DNA from: Alteribacillus iranensis
GTDB taxonomy: Bacteria; Bacillota; Bacilli; Bacillales; Marinococcaceae
DNA length: 64,000 bases
Direction of reading: 5' to 3'
NCBI RefSeq assembly: GCF_900113025.1
Contig: NZ_FONT01000002.1
Span: 273,460 to 337,459, forward strand
A program made the translations under genes and the position numbers. The first letter of the stretch is position 1. Every line of letters starts with the position of its first letter. This document shows positions 25,461-33,805 of this stretch, piece after piece. The notes under the pieces are model-generated. The model worked only from the letters and a program-made list of their open reading frames with translations. It had not been told where the DNA came from and searched no databases.

Positions 25461-26492
25461 TTATTCCTCTAACACACCCTGCTCTTCATAGTACTTTTTT
25501 GCTCCTGGATGGAATGGTACCTCGCCCGTTCCTAGCATTACATTCTCCACGTCAAATTCATCGAATACGCCGTGTGAGCCTTCCATTTGCTCTTGGTTTT
25601 CCCAGAAGCTTTTTACTAGGTCATAAGCCACGTCATCTGGCATGCTAGCGTCGGTAACGAGTATATTTTGAAGAGATGTCGTTTTTACAGCTTCCTCTTG
25701 TCCGTCATAAGTTCCTGCGGGAATCTCTGACTTAATATAGAAACTGTTTTCTTCTACTAACTTGTCTCTCTGTTCTTCATCTATATCTAATAATTTACCG
25801 TCTGCAGTGCTTAGTGCTTCTGTCACCGCTGAGGCCGGGATGCCTGAGCTGATAATCGCAGCATCAATTTGTTTATTTCTCATTAATTCTGTTGCTTCCC
25901 CAAATCCCACAAAAGAAGCATTTACATCATCAATACTAAGCCCATACGCATCTAAAATTAATCGTGAGACTTTCTCCGTACCACTGCCAGTTGCTCCAGG
26001 AACAAAATCGCGTCCTTCTAAATCCTTAACGGATTCCACACCAGAACCTTCTCGAGCAACGATGTAATCATAATTTTGATGTAATCCAGCCAATACTCTC
26101 ACGTCTTCATATGGTTCCCCTTCAAAATCACCTTCCCCATGATACGCTTCCATGAGTACATTCCCCATCGTTAAACCAACTTCCGCTTCCCCTTGGGAAA
26201 GGAAGGTAAGGTTTTGAGTACTTCCATTGGAAGCTGAGGATGTTGCTTCCACATTCGGTAACTCACCTGACCAGAAATCACTCATGATTGCTCCTAATGG
26301 ATAAAGAACTCCTGTCTCCCCCCCAGTAGTAAAGCTTATTTTGTAGTTATCCGTTTCTTGAAGATACCCTTTTGCTTCTGCATTTTCACCTGTAGAGTCA
26401 CTAGCAGGTTGACCTGTTTCATCCACGCAACCAATCATACTCATCACAGCAATTACCATAATTGCGATAAAACCAATTTTCTTCATACTCAA
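25461..26492 (-). CDS. TAXI-family TRAP transporter binding lipoprotein
   Basis: This is the extracytoplasmic receptor of a TRAP importer of the TAXI class. A lipoprotein signal ends at MIGC (Cys22). Family features are the ISFTTGGETGVLYPLGAIMS stretch early in the mature protein, and LEGRDFVPGATGSGTE. The length of 343 aa is usual. Its partner permease lies 26 bases upstream on the same transcript. The start is TTG 26492 with GGGGAGGAG upstream (ATG 26486 is the alternative). TAXI ligands are often glutamate, 2-oxoglutarate or aromatic acids; the cupin gene in the operon does not settle this. Confidence 0.94.
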   Translation of the reverse strand: MSMKKIGFIAIMVIAVMSMIGCVDETGQPASDSTGENAEAKGYLQETDNYKISFTTGGETGVLYPLGAIMSDFWSGELPNVEATSSASNGSTQNLTFLSQGEAEVGLTMGNVLMEAYHGEGDFEGEPYEDVRVLAGLHQNYDYIVAREGSGVESVKDLEGRDFVPGATGSGTEKVSRLILDAYGLSIDDVNASFVGFGEATELMRNKQIDAAIISSGIPASAVTEALSTADGKLLDIDEEQRDKLVEENSFYIKSEIPAGTYDGQEEAVKTTSLQNILVTDASMPDDVAYDLVKSFWENQEQMEGSHGVFDEFDVENVMLGTGEVPFHPGAKKYYEEQGVLEE

Positions 26493-26518
26493 TTTGACTC
26501 CTCCCCTAAGTTAAAAAT

Positions 26519-28492
26519 TTACCCTGCAGAATTCACACTGGCAGACATATTCCTGTCTTTTCCTGTACTGATTCGTTGCCAAATCACTATTAAAGCCAAG
26601 ACTACTATACCTGCTGCGTCTGTAACGAGACTTGGTGTAATCATTAAAAGTGCGATAATAAAAAGGGAAATTCTTTGAAGAATGGATGCTTTCCCTATTA
26701 ACCAACCTTGAAGACCGCCAGCCAGGCAGACAACACCAATGCTTGCCGTTATAAGTGCTTGGATACTTCCTCCTATATTTTCACCGCTAAACAGTAACAC
26801 GGGATTGTACAGAAAGAAGAACGGAATAATAAAGCCTGTTATCCCAAGTTTAATCGCTGTAAAAGAAAGCCTATTAGGTGAGACACCAGCAATTCCCGAA
26901 GCTGCGTAAGACGAAAGAGCAACTGGAGGTGTTATATTTGATAAAGAAGCATAAACGAATGCAAACATGTGTGCAACGATAGCTGGCACTCCTAATTCTA
27001 CTAATACTGGTGCCGAAATCGTCGCTACAATGATATATGCAGCCGTAGCCGGCATTCCCATCCCAAGAATAATACTAATGATCATAGTCAAAAAGCCAGC
27101 TAGAAATAAGTTTTCTCCAGCGAAGTGGAGAATGTTATTTCCTATGACTAAGCCCAAACTTGTCAGCGTTATGGTGCCAACGATTATTCCAACTATCGAA
27201 CAGGCTATACCGACAATGATTGCCCCTCGACAGCCTTCTTCAATGGAGCGAATAATGTCTTTCCAGCCCATACGTGTTGATTTTCTAAACCAGCTGGCCA
27301 CAACCGTGGCACCCAGCGCCCAGACGGCAGCATAAATCGGGGTGACACCAGTTACTAGCAGCCACACTAATACAATTAACGGTAGTAAAAGGTGCCCTCT
27401 ATCTTTTAATAGCTGCAGTGCATTCGGTATATTCTCCTTTGAAATTCCAGATAGTCCGATTCGCTTTGCTTCAAAGTGGACAGCCATGAAAATCGTAATA
27501 AAATACAACAAAGCTGGGATAATTGCTGCTAACATGATTGTTGAGTATGGGACTCCAATAAATTCAGCCATGATAAAACCGGCTGCTCCCATGATAGGAG
27601 GAGCAAATAACCCTCCGGTTGACGCCACTGCTTCTACCGCTCCAGCAAAACGGGAGGAATAACCAGTTTTCTTCATTAAAGGAATGGTTATGGCTCCTGT
27701 AGTTACAACATTACCAACCGCACTGCCGCTAATCATTCCCATGGTTGCACTCCCGATGACAGATACTTTTGCTGGACCGCCAGCAGAGCGTCCGGCAAGT
27801 GTCAACGCTAAGTCATTAATAAAGTCAGAAAATCCACTGTTTTTCAAAAATGCTCCAAACAATACAAACATAAATACATATGTCGCAAATACACCTAAGG
27901 CAATTCCAAATATTCCAGAAGGTCCCCAAAACATTAGATCGATAATACGTTCAAGGGAAAAGCCCCGATGACCTAGTACTCCCGGAACCACTTCTCCGAA
28001 GATATCATACAGCAAGAATACGGCCGCGATGATTGTCAAAATATTTCCAACCACACGCCGACTCGCTTCGAATAGCATAATAATTCCTATTCCGCCGAAC
28101 ACATAGTTCCAGTTCGAACGGTGAATCCCGCCCCACTCTCGGGCAAACGTATCGAACATTAGGATGAGATAACCGACAGAAGCAATCGATAAGAATATGA
28201 GTAACATGTCCATCTTTGTTGGCAATCTACGGATTTTTCTCTGAACCTTTTTCGCAGGAAATAAAAGGAATGTTAAAACGAGTAAAAAGCCAAGGGTCCA
28301 TGCTCTTAATTTAATCGCGTCCAAGATTCCAATGCTGCTAAAATACATCTGGAAAATAAACCAGAATATAAAAATAGCAGTTAATATTTTGCTCATAGGG
28401 CCTATATATTGTTTCATCTGCGATTCCGTGTTTATTTCTTTCTCATTATTTTGAGTTGGTGTTGTGACACTCTCTTCCTTGAGATGACTCAC
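26519..28492 (-). CDS. TRAP transporter fused permease (4TM/12TM)
   Basis: This is the membrane part of the TAXI-TRAP importer. The 657-residue protein has four N-terminal membrane segments (DctQ-like) fused to the large DctM-like domain, as is standard in TAXI systems. The large domain shows GSATMGMISGSAVGNVVTTG and ILGMGMPATAAYIIVA, and the family's FVYASLSNITPPVALSSYAA. Start GTG 28492 has AAAGGGGG upstream. The transcript is cupin, permease, TAXI receptor. Confidence 0.95.
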   Translation of the reverse strand: MSHLKEESVTTPTQNNEKEINTESQMKQYIGPMSKILTAIFIFWFIFQMYFSSIGILDAIKLRAWTLGFLLVLTFLLFPAKKVQRKIRRLPTKMDMLLIFLSIASVGYLILMFDTFAREWGGIHRSNWNYVFGGIGIIMLFEASRRVVGNILTIIAAVFLLYDIFGEVVPGVLGHRGFSLERIIDLMFWGPSGIFGIALGVFATYVFMFVLFGAFLKNSGFSDFINDLALTLAGRSAGGPAKVSVIGSATMGMISGSAVGNVVTTGAITIPLMKKTGYSSRFAGAVEAVASTGGLFAPPIMGAAGFIMAEFIGVPYSTIMLAAIIPALLYFITIFMAVHFEAKRIGLSGISKENIPNALQLLKDRGHLLLPLIVLVWLLVTGVTPIYAAVWALGATVVASWFRKSTRMGWKDIIRSIEEGCRGAIIVGIACSIVGIIVGTITLTSLGLVIGNNILHFAGENLFLAGFLTMIISIILGMGMPATAAYIIVATISAPVLVELGVPAIVAHMFAFVYASLSNITPPVALSSYAASGIAGVSPNRLSFTAIKLGITGFIIPFFFLYNPVLLFSGENIGGSIQALITASIGVVCLAGGLQGWLIGKASILQRISLFIIALLMITPSLVTDAAGIVVLALIVIWQRISTGKDRNMSASVNSAG

Positions 28493-28588
28493 ATCGTTGC
28501 CCCCTTTCCTCTGTATGCTTAAAATAGCGCTTTCAAAAAGATGATTTTATGCTGAATTCAGAGATTTTTCTCTGAATCCAGCATTTAC

Positions 28589-29155
28589 TTACTTCCAGTT
28601 CGTTACATCGTTATTCGCTGTCACGGGTGGTTCCGGTTGGAACGATTGGTTCGGATCGTCTTTCTGTAACACATGTTTAGGAGGCAAGCCCGCAGGCTCT
28701 TCACGAAATAGATTATTACTCCTGCTTAGAGCTGGGCTGTTTTGGAATGTATAGAGAATGGCATCTTCTGTTTCACTTGTATTGACATGCTCGTGATACG
28801 TCCAAGCTGGTGTTAACACGGTATCCCCAAATCCCCAATGATACTTTTCATCATTGATGGCTGTATAGCCTTCTCCCCTTACTACGAAGTGAATCGCCCA
28901 AGGGCCATGGCGGTGAAGATTGCTCTTTTCACCTGGTTTTATCACTTGGATCACGATAGCTAAATCATGAACAGCCGAAGCTTCTTCTTCCAACTCTGGA
29001 TGCCCGAGTGTAACTAAATGGCGACGATCACTATCACTAGAATATAACTGATTCTCAATATCGTCCCATTTCCACATCGCCGGTGAAAGCAACGGTTTTC
29101 TCATTGCCTCTACATAATCAACATACGGAAGAATTTTACCTGGATTGACTGACAT
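28589..29155 (-). CDS. Single-cupin protein, gentisate-dioxygenase-like
   Basis: This is a cupin with motif 1 LHRHGPWAIHFVVRGEGY and motif 2 GDTVLTPAWTYHEH, so metal-binding His residues (HRH and HEH) are present. The sequence recalls the N-terminal cupin of gentisate 1,2-dioxygenases, but it has 188 residues and one cupin where those enzymes have two and about 350 residues. I take ATG 29155 (MSVNPGK) as the start, with GGAGGG six bases upstream; the ATG at 29200 is only five bases from a likely -10 box. It leads the TRAP operon, so it may act on the imported, possibly aromatic, acid. The enzymatic activity is unproven. Confidence 0.85.
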   Translation of the reverse strand: MSVNPGKILPYVDYVEAMRKPLLSPAMWKWDDIENQLYSSDSDRRHLVTLGHPELEEEASAVHDLAIVIQVIKPGEKSNLHRHGPWAIHFVVRGEGYTAINDEKYHWGFGDTVLTPAWTYHEHVNTSETEDAILYTFQNSPALSRSNNLFREEPAGLPPKHVLQKDDPNQSFQPEPPVTANNDVTNWK

Positions 29156-29208
29156 ATAAGACCCTCCACTTTGAAATTTTTGAATGTTTATTTCTTTCAT
29201 ATTTTTAG

Positions 29209-29272
29209 TATAGGAGAGGAATAATCATAGATCAATTCAATTATTTATATAGTTTCGATAGTTTTCACCTAT
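29209..29272 (-). promoter_or_regulatory. Promoter and LysR-type box of the TRAP operon
   Basis: On the minus strand a TATACT -10 lies at 29209-29214, with a weak TTGATC at 29230-29235 (spacing 15). Upstream, ATAGTTTTCACCTAT (29258-29272) is an ATAG-N7-CTAT dyad of the T-N11-A type bound by LysR regulators, about 55 bases from the expected start site. The LysR gene is directly upstream. Confidence 0.65.
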
Positions 29273-29318
29273 GATAAAGACAAAATGATGTGACAGAACC
29301 AGGAACCTTCATTTGCAA

Positions 29319-30203
29319 TTATGCAAGTGGACGTTTTTCAAGTTGTTTAATAAATTCACGCACCGCCAAAGATAAATACTTTTCCTTTTGATAAATTATG
29401 CCGATCTCTCTTGTTGGTGCAGGCGCGGTGATAGGGATAATTTTTATATCTTTATTTTTCAGATAATCCAGGTAAGGTCTTGGCAAAACAGATACCCCCA
29501 CATTCTGCTTCACCATGTTAATGATAGACTCCATCGTCGTCATTTCGAGTACAGGTTTTGGTTCAAATCCCAGCATCTTGCAGGATTCATTGATGGCCTG
29601 TCGGAGGTAGTAATGCGTAGGAGGTAAAATAGAATCCGTTGTTTTTAGAATCTCTAAAGAGAGAGAGTCCTCGTTTGATAATTCATGATTGACTGAAACA
29701 GCCAGAGAAATTTCCTCACTGTAAAGGGAAATAAATTCAAACCTATCGTCCATGACAGGTAAGGAAACGACCCCGATGTCTAAGTCCCCTTCTAACAATT
29801 TGGAATAGATGTCAACAGTTCGTAACCCGAGAATGGATAACTTGATGCCCGGATAAATGCTCCGGAACTCAATGACTGTGGGAGGAAGCAGATAATTAAC
29901 TACAGTCAATAACGATCCAATTTTTATATGGCCTTTCTGAAGTCCATTTAATTCACTGATCGCGATGTGAGCCTCCTCCAGTTCTTGAAATATTTTTTGA
30001 CTGTGTTCTAAAAGCAGTTTCCCACTAGATGTGATCGAGATTTTCTTCCCGATACGATCAAACAGCGGAGTACCCATTTCATGTTCCAGCTCACGAATTT
30101 GCTGGCTTAACGACGGTTGAGTGATCCCTAATTTTTCCGCGGCTCTAGTAAAATGCAGTTCTTCACAGACAGCCACAAAATATTCTAGTTGCCTTAAGAG
30201 CAT
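29319..30203 (-). CDS. LysR-family transcriptional regulator
   Basis: This is a canonical 294-residue LysR protein: an N-terminal winged helix-turn-helix (LRQLEYFVAVCEELHFTRAA, then LGITQPSLSQQIRELE) and a periplasmic-binding-like effector domain (IKIGSLLTVVNYLLPPTVIEF). CAGGAGG lies before the ATG. It lies just upstream of, and in the same orientation as, the cupin-TRAP operon, which has a LysR-type box in its promoter. LysR effectors are usually pathway intermediates; here probably the imported acid. Confidence 0.94.
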   Translation of the reverse strand: MLLRQLEYFVAVCEELHFTRAAEKLGITQPSLSQQIRELEHEMGTPLFDRIGKKISITSSGKLLLEHSQKIFQELEEAHIAISELNGLQKGHIKIGSLLTVVNYLLPPTVIEFRSIYPGIKLSILGLRTVDIYSKLLEGDLDIGVVSLPVMDDRFEFISLYSEEISLAVSVNHELSNEDSLSLEILKTTDSILPPTHYYLRQAINESCKMLGFEPKPVLEMTTMESIINMVKQNVGVSVLPRPYLDYLKNKDIKIIPITAPAPTREIGIIYQKEKYLSLAVREFIKQLEKRPLA

Positions 30204-30403
30204 ATGATGAACCTCCTGTTATGTAAAATTCAATCAATGGTTTACTATAATAACAGAAATCGATAATGAAGTAGAAAAGAGATGAAGGAGCTTCGTTTGT
30301 GATCAGGAAACTGCAAACTGTTGTTAACACTAAATGAAATGCATCAATTCCTCACATTGCATAAAAATCGTTTTACACCATCAGTTTTTGTCTAAACCTA
30401 CAG
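30204..30403. other. Upstream region of the LysR gene
   Basis: No gene is present. The first bases carry the LysR ribosome site and AT-rich promoter-like sequence; the remainder leads into a decayed VanZ-like fragment. Confidence 0.5.
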
Positions 30404-30565
30404 GACACCCGCTAGAATGATGCAAAACCAAGGGAGCGGGCGTCACTTGTGAAGAGTTATTATTTGGTTTCAACGGCGGAGCGTAAGAGTGCTAAGAATA
30501 TCAATGTTCCTTGCGTTCTACCAAGCCACTGGGGATAGAGGATGGCTAGCCGGAGTGCAGTTCTT
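30404..30565 (-). pseudogene. Decayed copy of a VanZ-like gene
   Basis: About 160 bases align with the 3' half of the VanZ-like gene at 39883 (its bases near 39920-40075), sharing CCCGCTAGA, AGCGGGCGTC, CTTGTGAAG, TCAATGTTCCTT and GAGGATGGCTAG blocks at matching spacing. The frame is broken repeatedly. Confidence 0.75.
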
Positions 30566-30581
30566 TAATTTGTCTGCTACT

Positions 30582-31370
30582 TTACATGTAAAGATCTTCA
30601 CGGCGGTTATTTAGATAGTCAAGTACTCCTACTGCCGCTTTCGCTTCGTTTAACGGAACCTCTATGACTGGAAGCTCTTCATTGTTCCCTGCTTTGTATA
30701 AGGAGTGGCCGTTTGGGTGAACGATTTGGCTTTCGCCGAAAAATACGTTATCCACATGCAAACCTACTTTGTTTGTGGCGGCCATATAAATATGATTTTC
30801 AAGAGCTCTGGACCGCAAGTAAATATCCTGGTGTTTTTGATAAGGTACCATATTGGCTTCAAGGACGAGAATGATTTCAACTCCCTTTTTAGCAAGTATC
30901 CGCGGGGCTTCAGGAAACTCCATGTCATAGGTAATTAGAATTCCGACTTTACCGACTCCAAGCTCAATAGTTGGAAAACGATCGCCGGGGGTGAAAAAAT
31001 CATGTTCTGTATGGTATAAGTGTGTTTTGCGATAGGTGCAGAGCAAGGAACCATCTCTATCAATAACCGCTGCAGAGTTATAGAGCTTCTCTCCCTCTTT
31101 CTCAGGGAACCCCACGACTACCCCTATATTATTTTCTTTCGCCGTTTCCGCAATTTTCATGATACTGTCACCGGTTACGGGTTCGGCAATACGGTATAAT
31201 TCTGTGCTCATCATATAGCCGCTTAGGCACAATTCAGGGAATAAGATAAAATCGGCTCCTTTTTTATTCGCTGATTCGATGCTGAATAGAATCCTTCTGA
31301 GATTGTATTCTTTATCTAAAAGTTCACACCTAAGCTGTGCTAAAGCTAATTTCATCACTCGCTCACTCAT
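30582..31370 (-). CDS. Nitrilase-superfamily protein lacking the catalytic Cys
   Basis: The fold is carbon-nitrogen hydrolase (amidase/nitrilase). The triad glutamate (Glu46 in FPELCLSGY) and lysine (Lys115 in YRKTHLY) are present, but the nucleophile position, normally Cys in ICYD, is Thr147 in LITYDMEFPE; the DNA clearly reads ACC. Hydrolysis by the usual mechanism should fail, so this may be a ligand-binding or regulatory relative, or a Thr enzyme. I start at ATG 31370 (MSERVMK), with AGGAGA nine bases upstream; the frame opens at 31397. It overlaps the end of the sigma-54 activator gene by eight bases, so both are coexpressed. Confidence 0.9.
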   Translation of the reverse strand: MSERVMKLALAQLRCELLDKEYNLRRILFSIESANKKGADFILFPELCLSGYMMSTELYRIAEPVTGDSIMKIAETAKENNIGVVVGFPEKEGEKLYNSAAVIDRDGSLLCTYRKTHLYHTEHDFFTPGDRFPTIELGVGKVGILITYDMEFPEAPRILAKKGVEIILVLEANMVPYQKHQDIYLRSRALENHIYMAATNKVGLHVDNVFFGESQIVHPNGHSLYKAGNNEELPVIEVPLNEAKAAVGVLDYLNNRREDLYM

Positions 31371-32643
31371 ACGCTGCCTTCTCCTTTTTATCTTCATCTC
31401 TGTATTTTTTTATCTTCTTGGATATGGTAGACTGATCGACATTTAGTATTTTTGCTGTTTTGTACGTATTTTTATAAATATCATAGACTTTCAAAATGAG
31501 GTCTTTTTCTGTTTGTGCTTTTGCTTCCTTTAAGGATGGAAAAGCGGCAGCATCCATTCTCTCTGCTTTCAGGTTGGGACTGTTTCTCTCCTCAGAAGGC
31601 AGAGCATGATTCCCGCTCGGAAGGTTGTTTGTAACGACGATTCTTTCTATTTTGTTTGTTAATTCCCGGATGTTCCCCGGCCAGTCATCGTTCATGAAAT
31701 CGTGGATCATTTCTTCACTCAGCGTGACATGGCGATCATATTTTTGATTAAAAAACGCTAAATAGTGATCTATCAACTCCGGAAGGTCTTCTTTTCTCTC
31801 CCGCAAAGGTGGAATATTGATAGGAACAACATTTAATCGGTAGAATAAATCTTCCCGGAATTTCCCTTCTGCTACGAGCTTCGATAAATCTTTGTTGGTG
31901 GCCGCCATGATGCGAACATCAATATCTTTCTCTTGGACCCCACCTACTTTTCGAATTTTATTTCTTTGAACAACATCTAGAAGTTTCGATTGAACAAAAA
32001 ATGGCAATTCAGCAATTTCATCCAATAAAATAGAGCCCTTCTCTGCTGCTTCAAACAGCCCCTTCTTCCCCTGATTGCTGCCACCAGTAAATGTACCTGC
32101 TTCATATCCAAAGAGTTCAGACTCAATCAAATTCTCAGGCAATGTCCCACAATTAATAGAAAGAAAAGGCCCCTCATTCCGTTTGCTTCTTTCGTGAATG
32201 AATTTGGCCAGTACACTTTTACCGACCCCCGATTCTCCTAAAATAAGAATGGTAGAATCTACGTGCGAGACATTTTGGATAATTGTCATGATTTGTTGCA
32301 TCGACGAAGATTTCAAAATAAGAGAGCTCTCGGTTTTCCATTTTACCGCGGGCGAGGTGTTAGTGAAGGTACATACACTTCCTTCAAATAAGCTTGTGCC
32401 TGCTTTAACAGGATAATAATGAAAGAAAACTTTTTTTCCTGTGTTTGTCGTTAGCGGCTGCGATTTACTGTGATCAAGATAGAAGGGCTCAATAAACACG
32501 GAATTCCATGGAACGGAGTAAAAGGAAGACCCGACTGAAAGCATCGGCGGAGATACGTCAAATACCTCTTCCTGATCTCCTTTTATATCTTGAATGATTC
32601 CTTTGTGATCGATCATACAGAGCAATTGTCTAATATTATTCAT
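31363..32643 (-). CDS. Sigma-54 enhancer-binding transcriptional activator
   Basis: This is a bacterial enhancer-binding protein. Residues 1-105 form a PAS-like sensor segment with no receiver domain. The central AAA+ domain has Walker A GESGVGKS (136-143), Walker B GSILLDEIAEL and an arginine-finger region FREDLFYRLNVVPI. The C-terminus is a helix-turn-helix of TyrR type (TAKILNVDQSTISKKIKKY). The sigma-54 contact loop, usually GAFTGA, reads GTFTGG (183-188). Start ATG 32643 is favoured because AGGGGTG lies upstream; the frame opens at 32679. A sigma-54 promoter lies in the divergent intergenic region, so this protein surely controls the permease and nitrilase genes. Confidence 0.93.
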   Translation of the reverse strand: MNNIRQLLCMIDHKGIIQDIKGDQEEVFDVSPPMLSVGSSFYSVPWNSVFIEPFYLDHSKSQPLTTNTGKKVFFHYYPVKAGTSLFEGSVCTFTNTSPAVKWKTESSLILKSSSMQQIMTIIQNVSHVDSTILILGESGVGKSVLAKFIHERSKRNEGPFLSINCGTLPENLIESELFGYEAGTFTGGSNQGKKGLFEAAEKGSILLDEIAELPFFVQSKLLDVVQRNKIRKVGGVQEKDIDVRIMAATNKDLSKLVAEGKFREDLFYRLNVVPINIPPLRERKEDLPELIDHYLAFFNQKYDRHVTLSEEMIHDFMNDDWPGNIRELTNKIERIVVTNNLPSGNHALPSEERNSPNLKAERMDAAAFPSLKEAKAQTEKDLILKVYDIYKNTYKTAKILNVDQSTISKKIKKYRDEDKKEKAAYE

Positions 32644-32672
32644 TCGCATGAACACCCCTATAGTGATGATTA

Positions 32673-32707
32673 TTTTCATCTTTAATGATTTTTTTCATCG
32701 TTAATAA
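32673..32707. promoter_or_regulatory. Candidate upstream activator sites (direct repeat)
   Basis: TTTTCATCTTTAATGA (32673-32688) and TTTTCATCGTTAATAA (32692-32707) form a direct repeat with 19-base period, 130-170 bases before the sigma-54 promoter, at the usual distance for activator sites. A third partial TTCATCACTT is near 32737. Confidence 0.5.
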
Positions 32708-32839
32708 CCTATTTTAAGAAAAATCAATGATATAATTCATCACTTGTTATTATCAGTATAGAGAAATCCTCAAAATTGTCAATTAGTTTTCTTTATTCCC
32801 ACAGCATTTCCGTCAGAATTACTTCCCGTCGAATTTTTT

Positions 32840-32855
32840 TGGCACCAATCTTGCA
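32840..32855 (+). promoter_or_regulatory. Sigma-54 (-24/-12) promoter
   Basis: TGGCAC, five bases, TTGCA matches the sigma-54 consensus exactly, with GG and GC at the invariant -24 and -12 positions. It reads toward the nitrilase-permease-nitrilase operon and lies opposite a gene for a sigma-54 activator. Confidence 0.92.
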
Positions 32856-32942
32856 ATATATTAGGTTAGAACTTTGAAAGTAAAGATGTCACTAATCCTA
32901 CGGGCTAATCACGATGGGAGCATCACAGAGGGGGTGAAAAAA

Positions 32943-33749
32943 GTGAAGAGCATCAATGTATCACTGGCTCAATTAAAACCAAAACTGGCTGATAAAAAAA
33001 ATAACCTAAAACAAATTGCTCACGCTATCAGCAAGGCAAAGAATGAAAACTCAGATCTTATCGTGTTTCCGGAGCTTTTTTTAACCGGGTATTCTGTTGA
33101 AGACAAGGTAAACATTTTAGCAGAAGATGAAAACGGTCCTCATTTAGAGGAAATCAAAAAGCTTTGCACCGAGCACTCTATTTATGCCGTAGTAGGGTTT
33201 GCGGAGAAGGATCAGCAAGATCACTATTATATTTCAACCGCCCTCATTAATGACAACGGAAACATAGTCGATATTTACAGAAAAACGCATTTGTTTGATG
33301 AAGAGAAAAAGTACTTTTCTGCAGGATCCGAACTGAAAGTCATCCAAACACCGATAGGAAACATCGGAATGATGATTTGCTTTGATGTTGAATTTCCAGA
33401 GGTAGCTAGAATCCTAAAACTTAAAAATGCAGACTTTTTAGTTATCGCTAACGCCAATATGGACCCATACGAGGAGCATCATCGCTTGTATGCAAGATGT
33501 CGGGCGATGGAAAATGAAATACCAGTCATTATATGTAACCGACTCGGGAAAGAAAAAGATTTGAACTTCTGTGGGGACAGTATGGTGATCGACGCTACTG
33601 GCAGCATTCTGTTAGAAATGAAAGATAACGAAGGTGTCAAAACCGTTGAACTGCCGTTACAGCAAGCATTAGATCCGAAAATGAGATATATCGTCAATCG
33701 GCGCAGCACATTATATTCTTCCCTATTAAAAGACAGGATCACCCTTTAG
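32943..33749 (+). CDS. Carbon-nitrogen hydrolase (nitrilase superfamily), intact triad
   Basis: This is an amidase-type hydrolase with complete catalytic triad: Glu44 (FPELFLTGY), Lys114 (YRKTHLF) and Cys146 (MICFDVEFPE). At 268 aa it is close to omega-amidase and N-carbamoylputrescine amidase length. Start GTG 32943 follows GAGGGGGTG; a TTG at 32874 is open in frame but lies only a few bases after the sigma-54 transcription start. It is the first gene of the sigma-54 operon and is a paralogue of the divergent gene at 30582, which lacks the Cys. The substrate is likely an amide or carbamoyl compound brought in by the next gene's permease. Confidence 0.93.
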   Translation: MKSINVSLAQLKPKLADKKNNLKQIAHAISKAKNENSDLIVFPELFLTGYSVEDKVNILAEDENGPHLEEIKKLCTEHSIYAVVGFAEKDQQDHYYISTALINDNGNIVDIYRKTHLFDEEKKYFSAGSELKVIQTPIGNIGMMICFDVEFPEVARILKLKNADFLVIANANMDPYEEHHRLYARCRAMENEIPVIICNRLGKEKDLNFCGDSMVIDATGSILLEMKDNEGVKTVELPLQQALDPKMRYIVNRRSTLYSSLLKDRITL

Positions 33750-33805
33750 AAATGTACTCTTTACTTTCAAAGTATTCTAAAGTAATCAATAAAGGAGGGA
33801 CTCGG

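Noticed and set aside
30404-30444. Strong hairpin with CCCGCT/AGCGGG arms as terminator for the nitrilase gene
   Set aside because: The arms also exist inside the VanZ-like coding sequence (39920-39960), so the hairpin derives from that gene; it has no U-tract and lies about 140 bases past the nitrilase stop.
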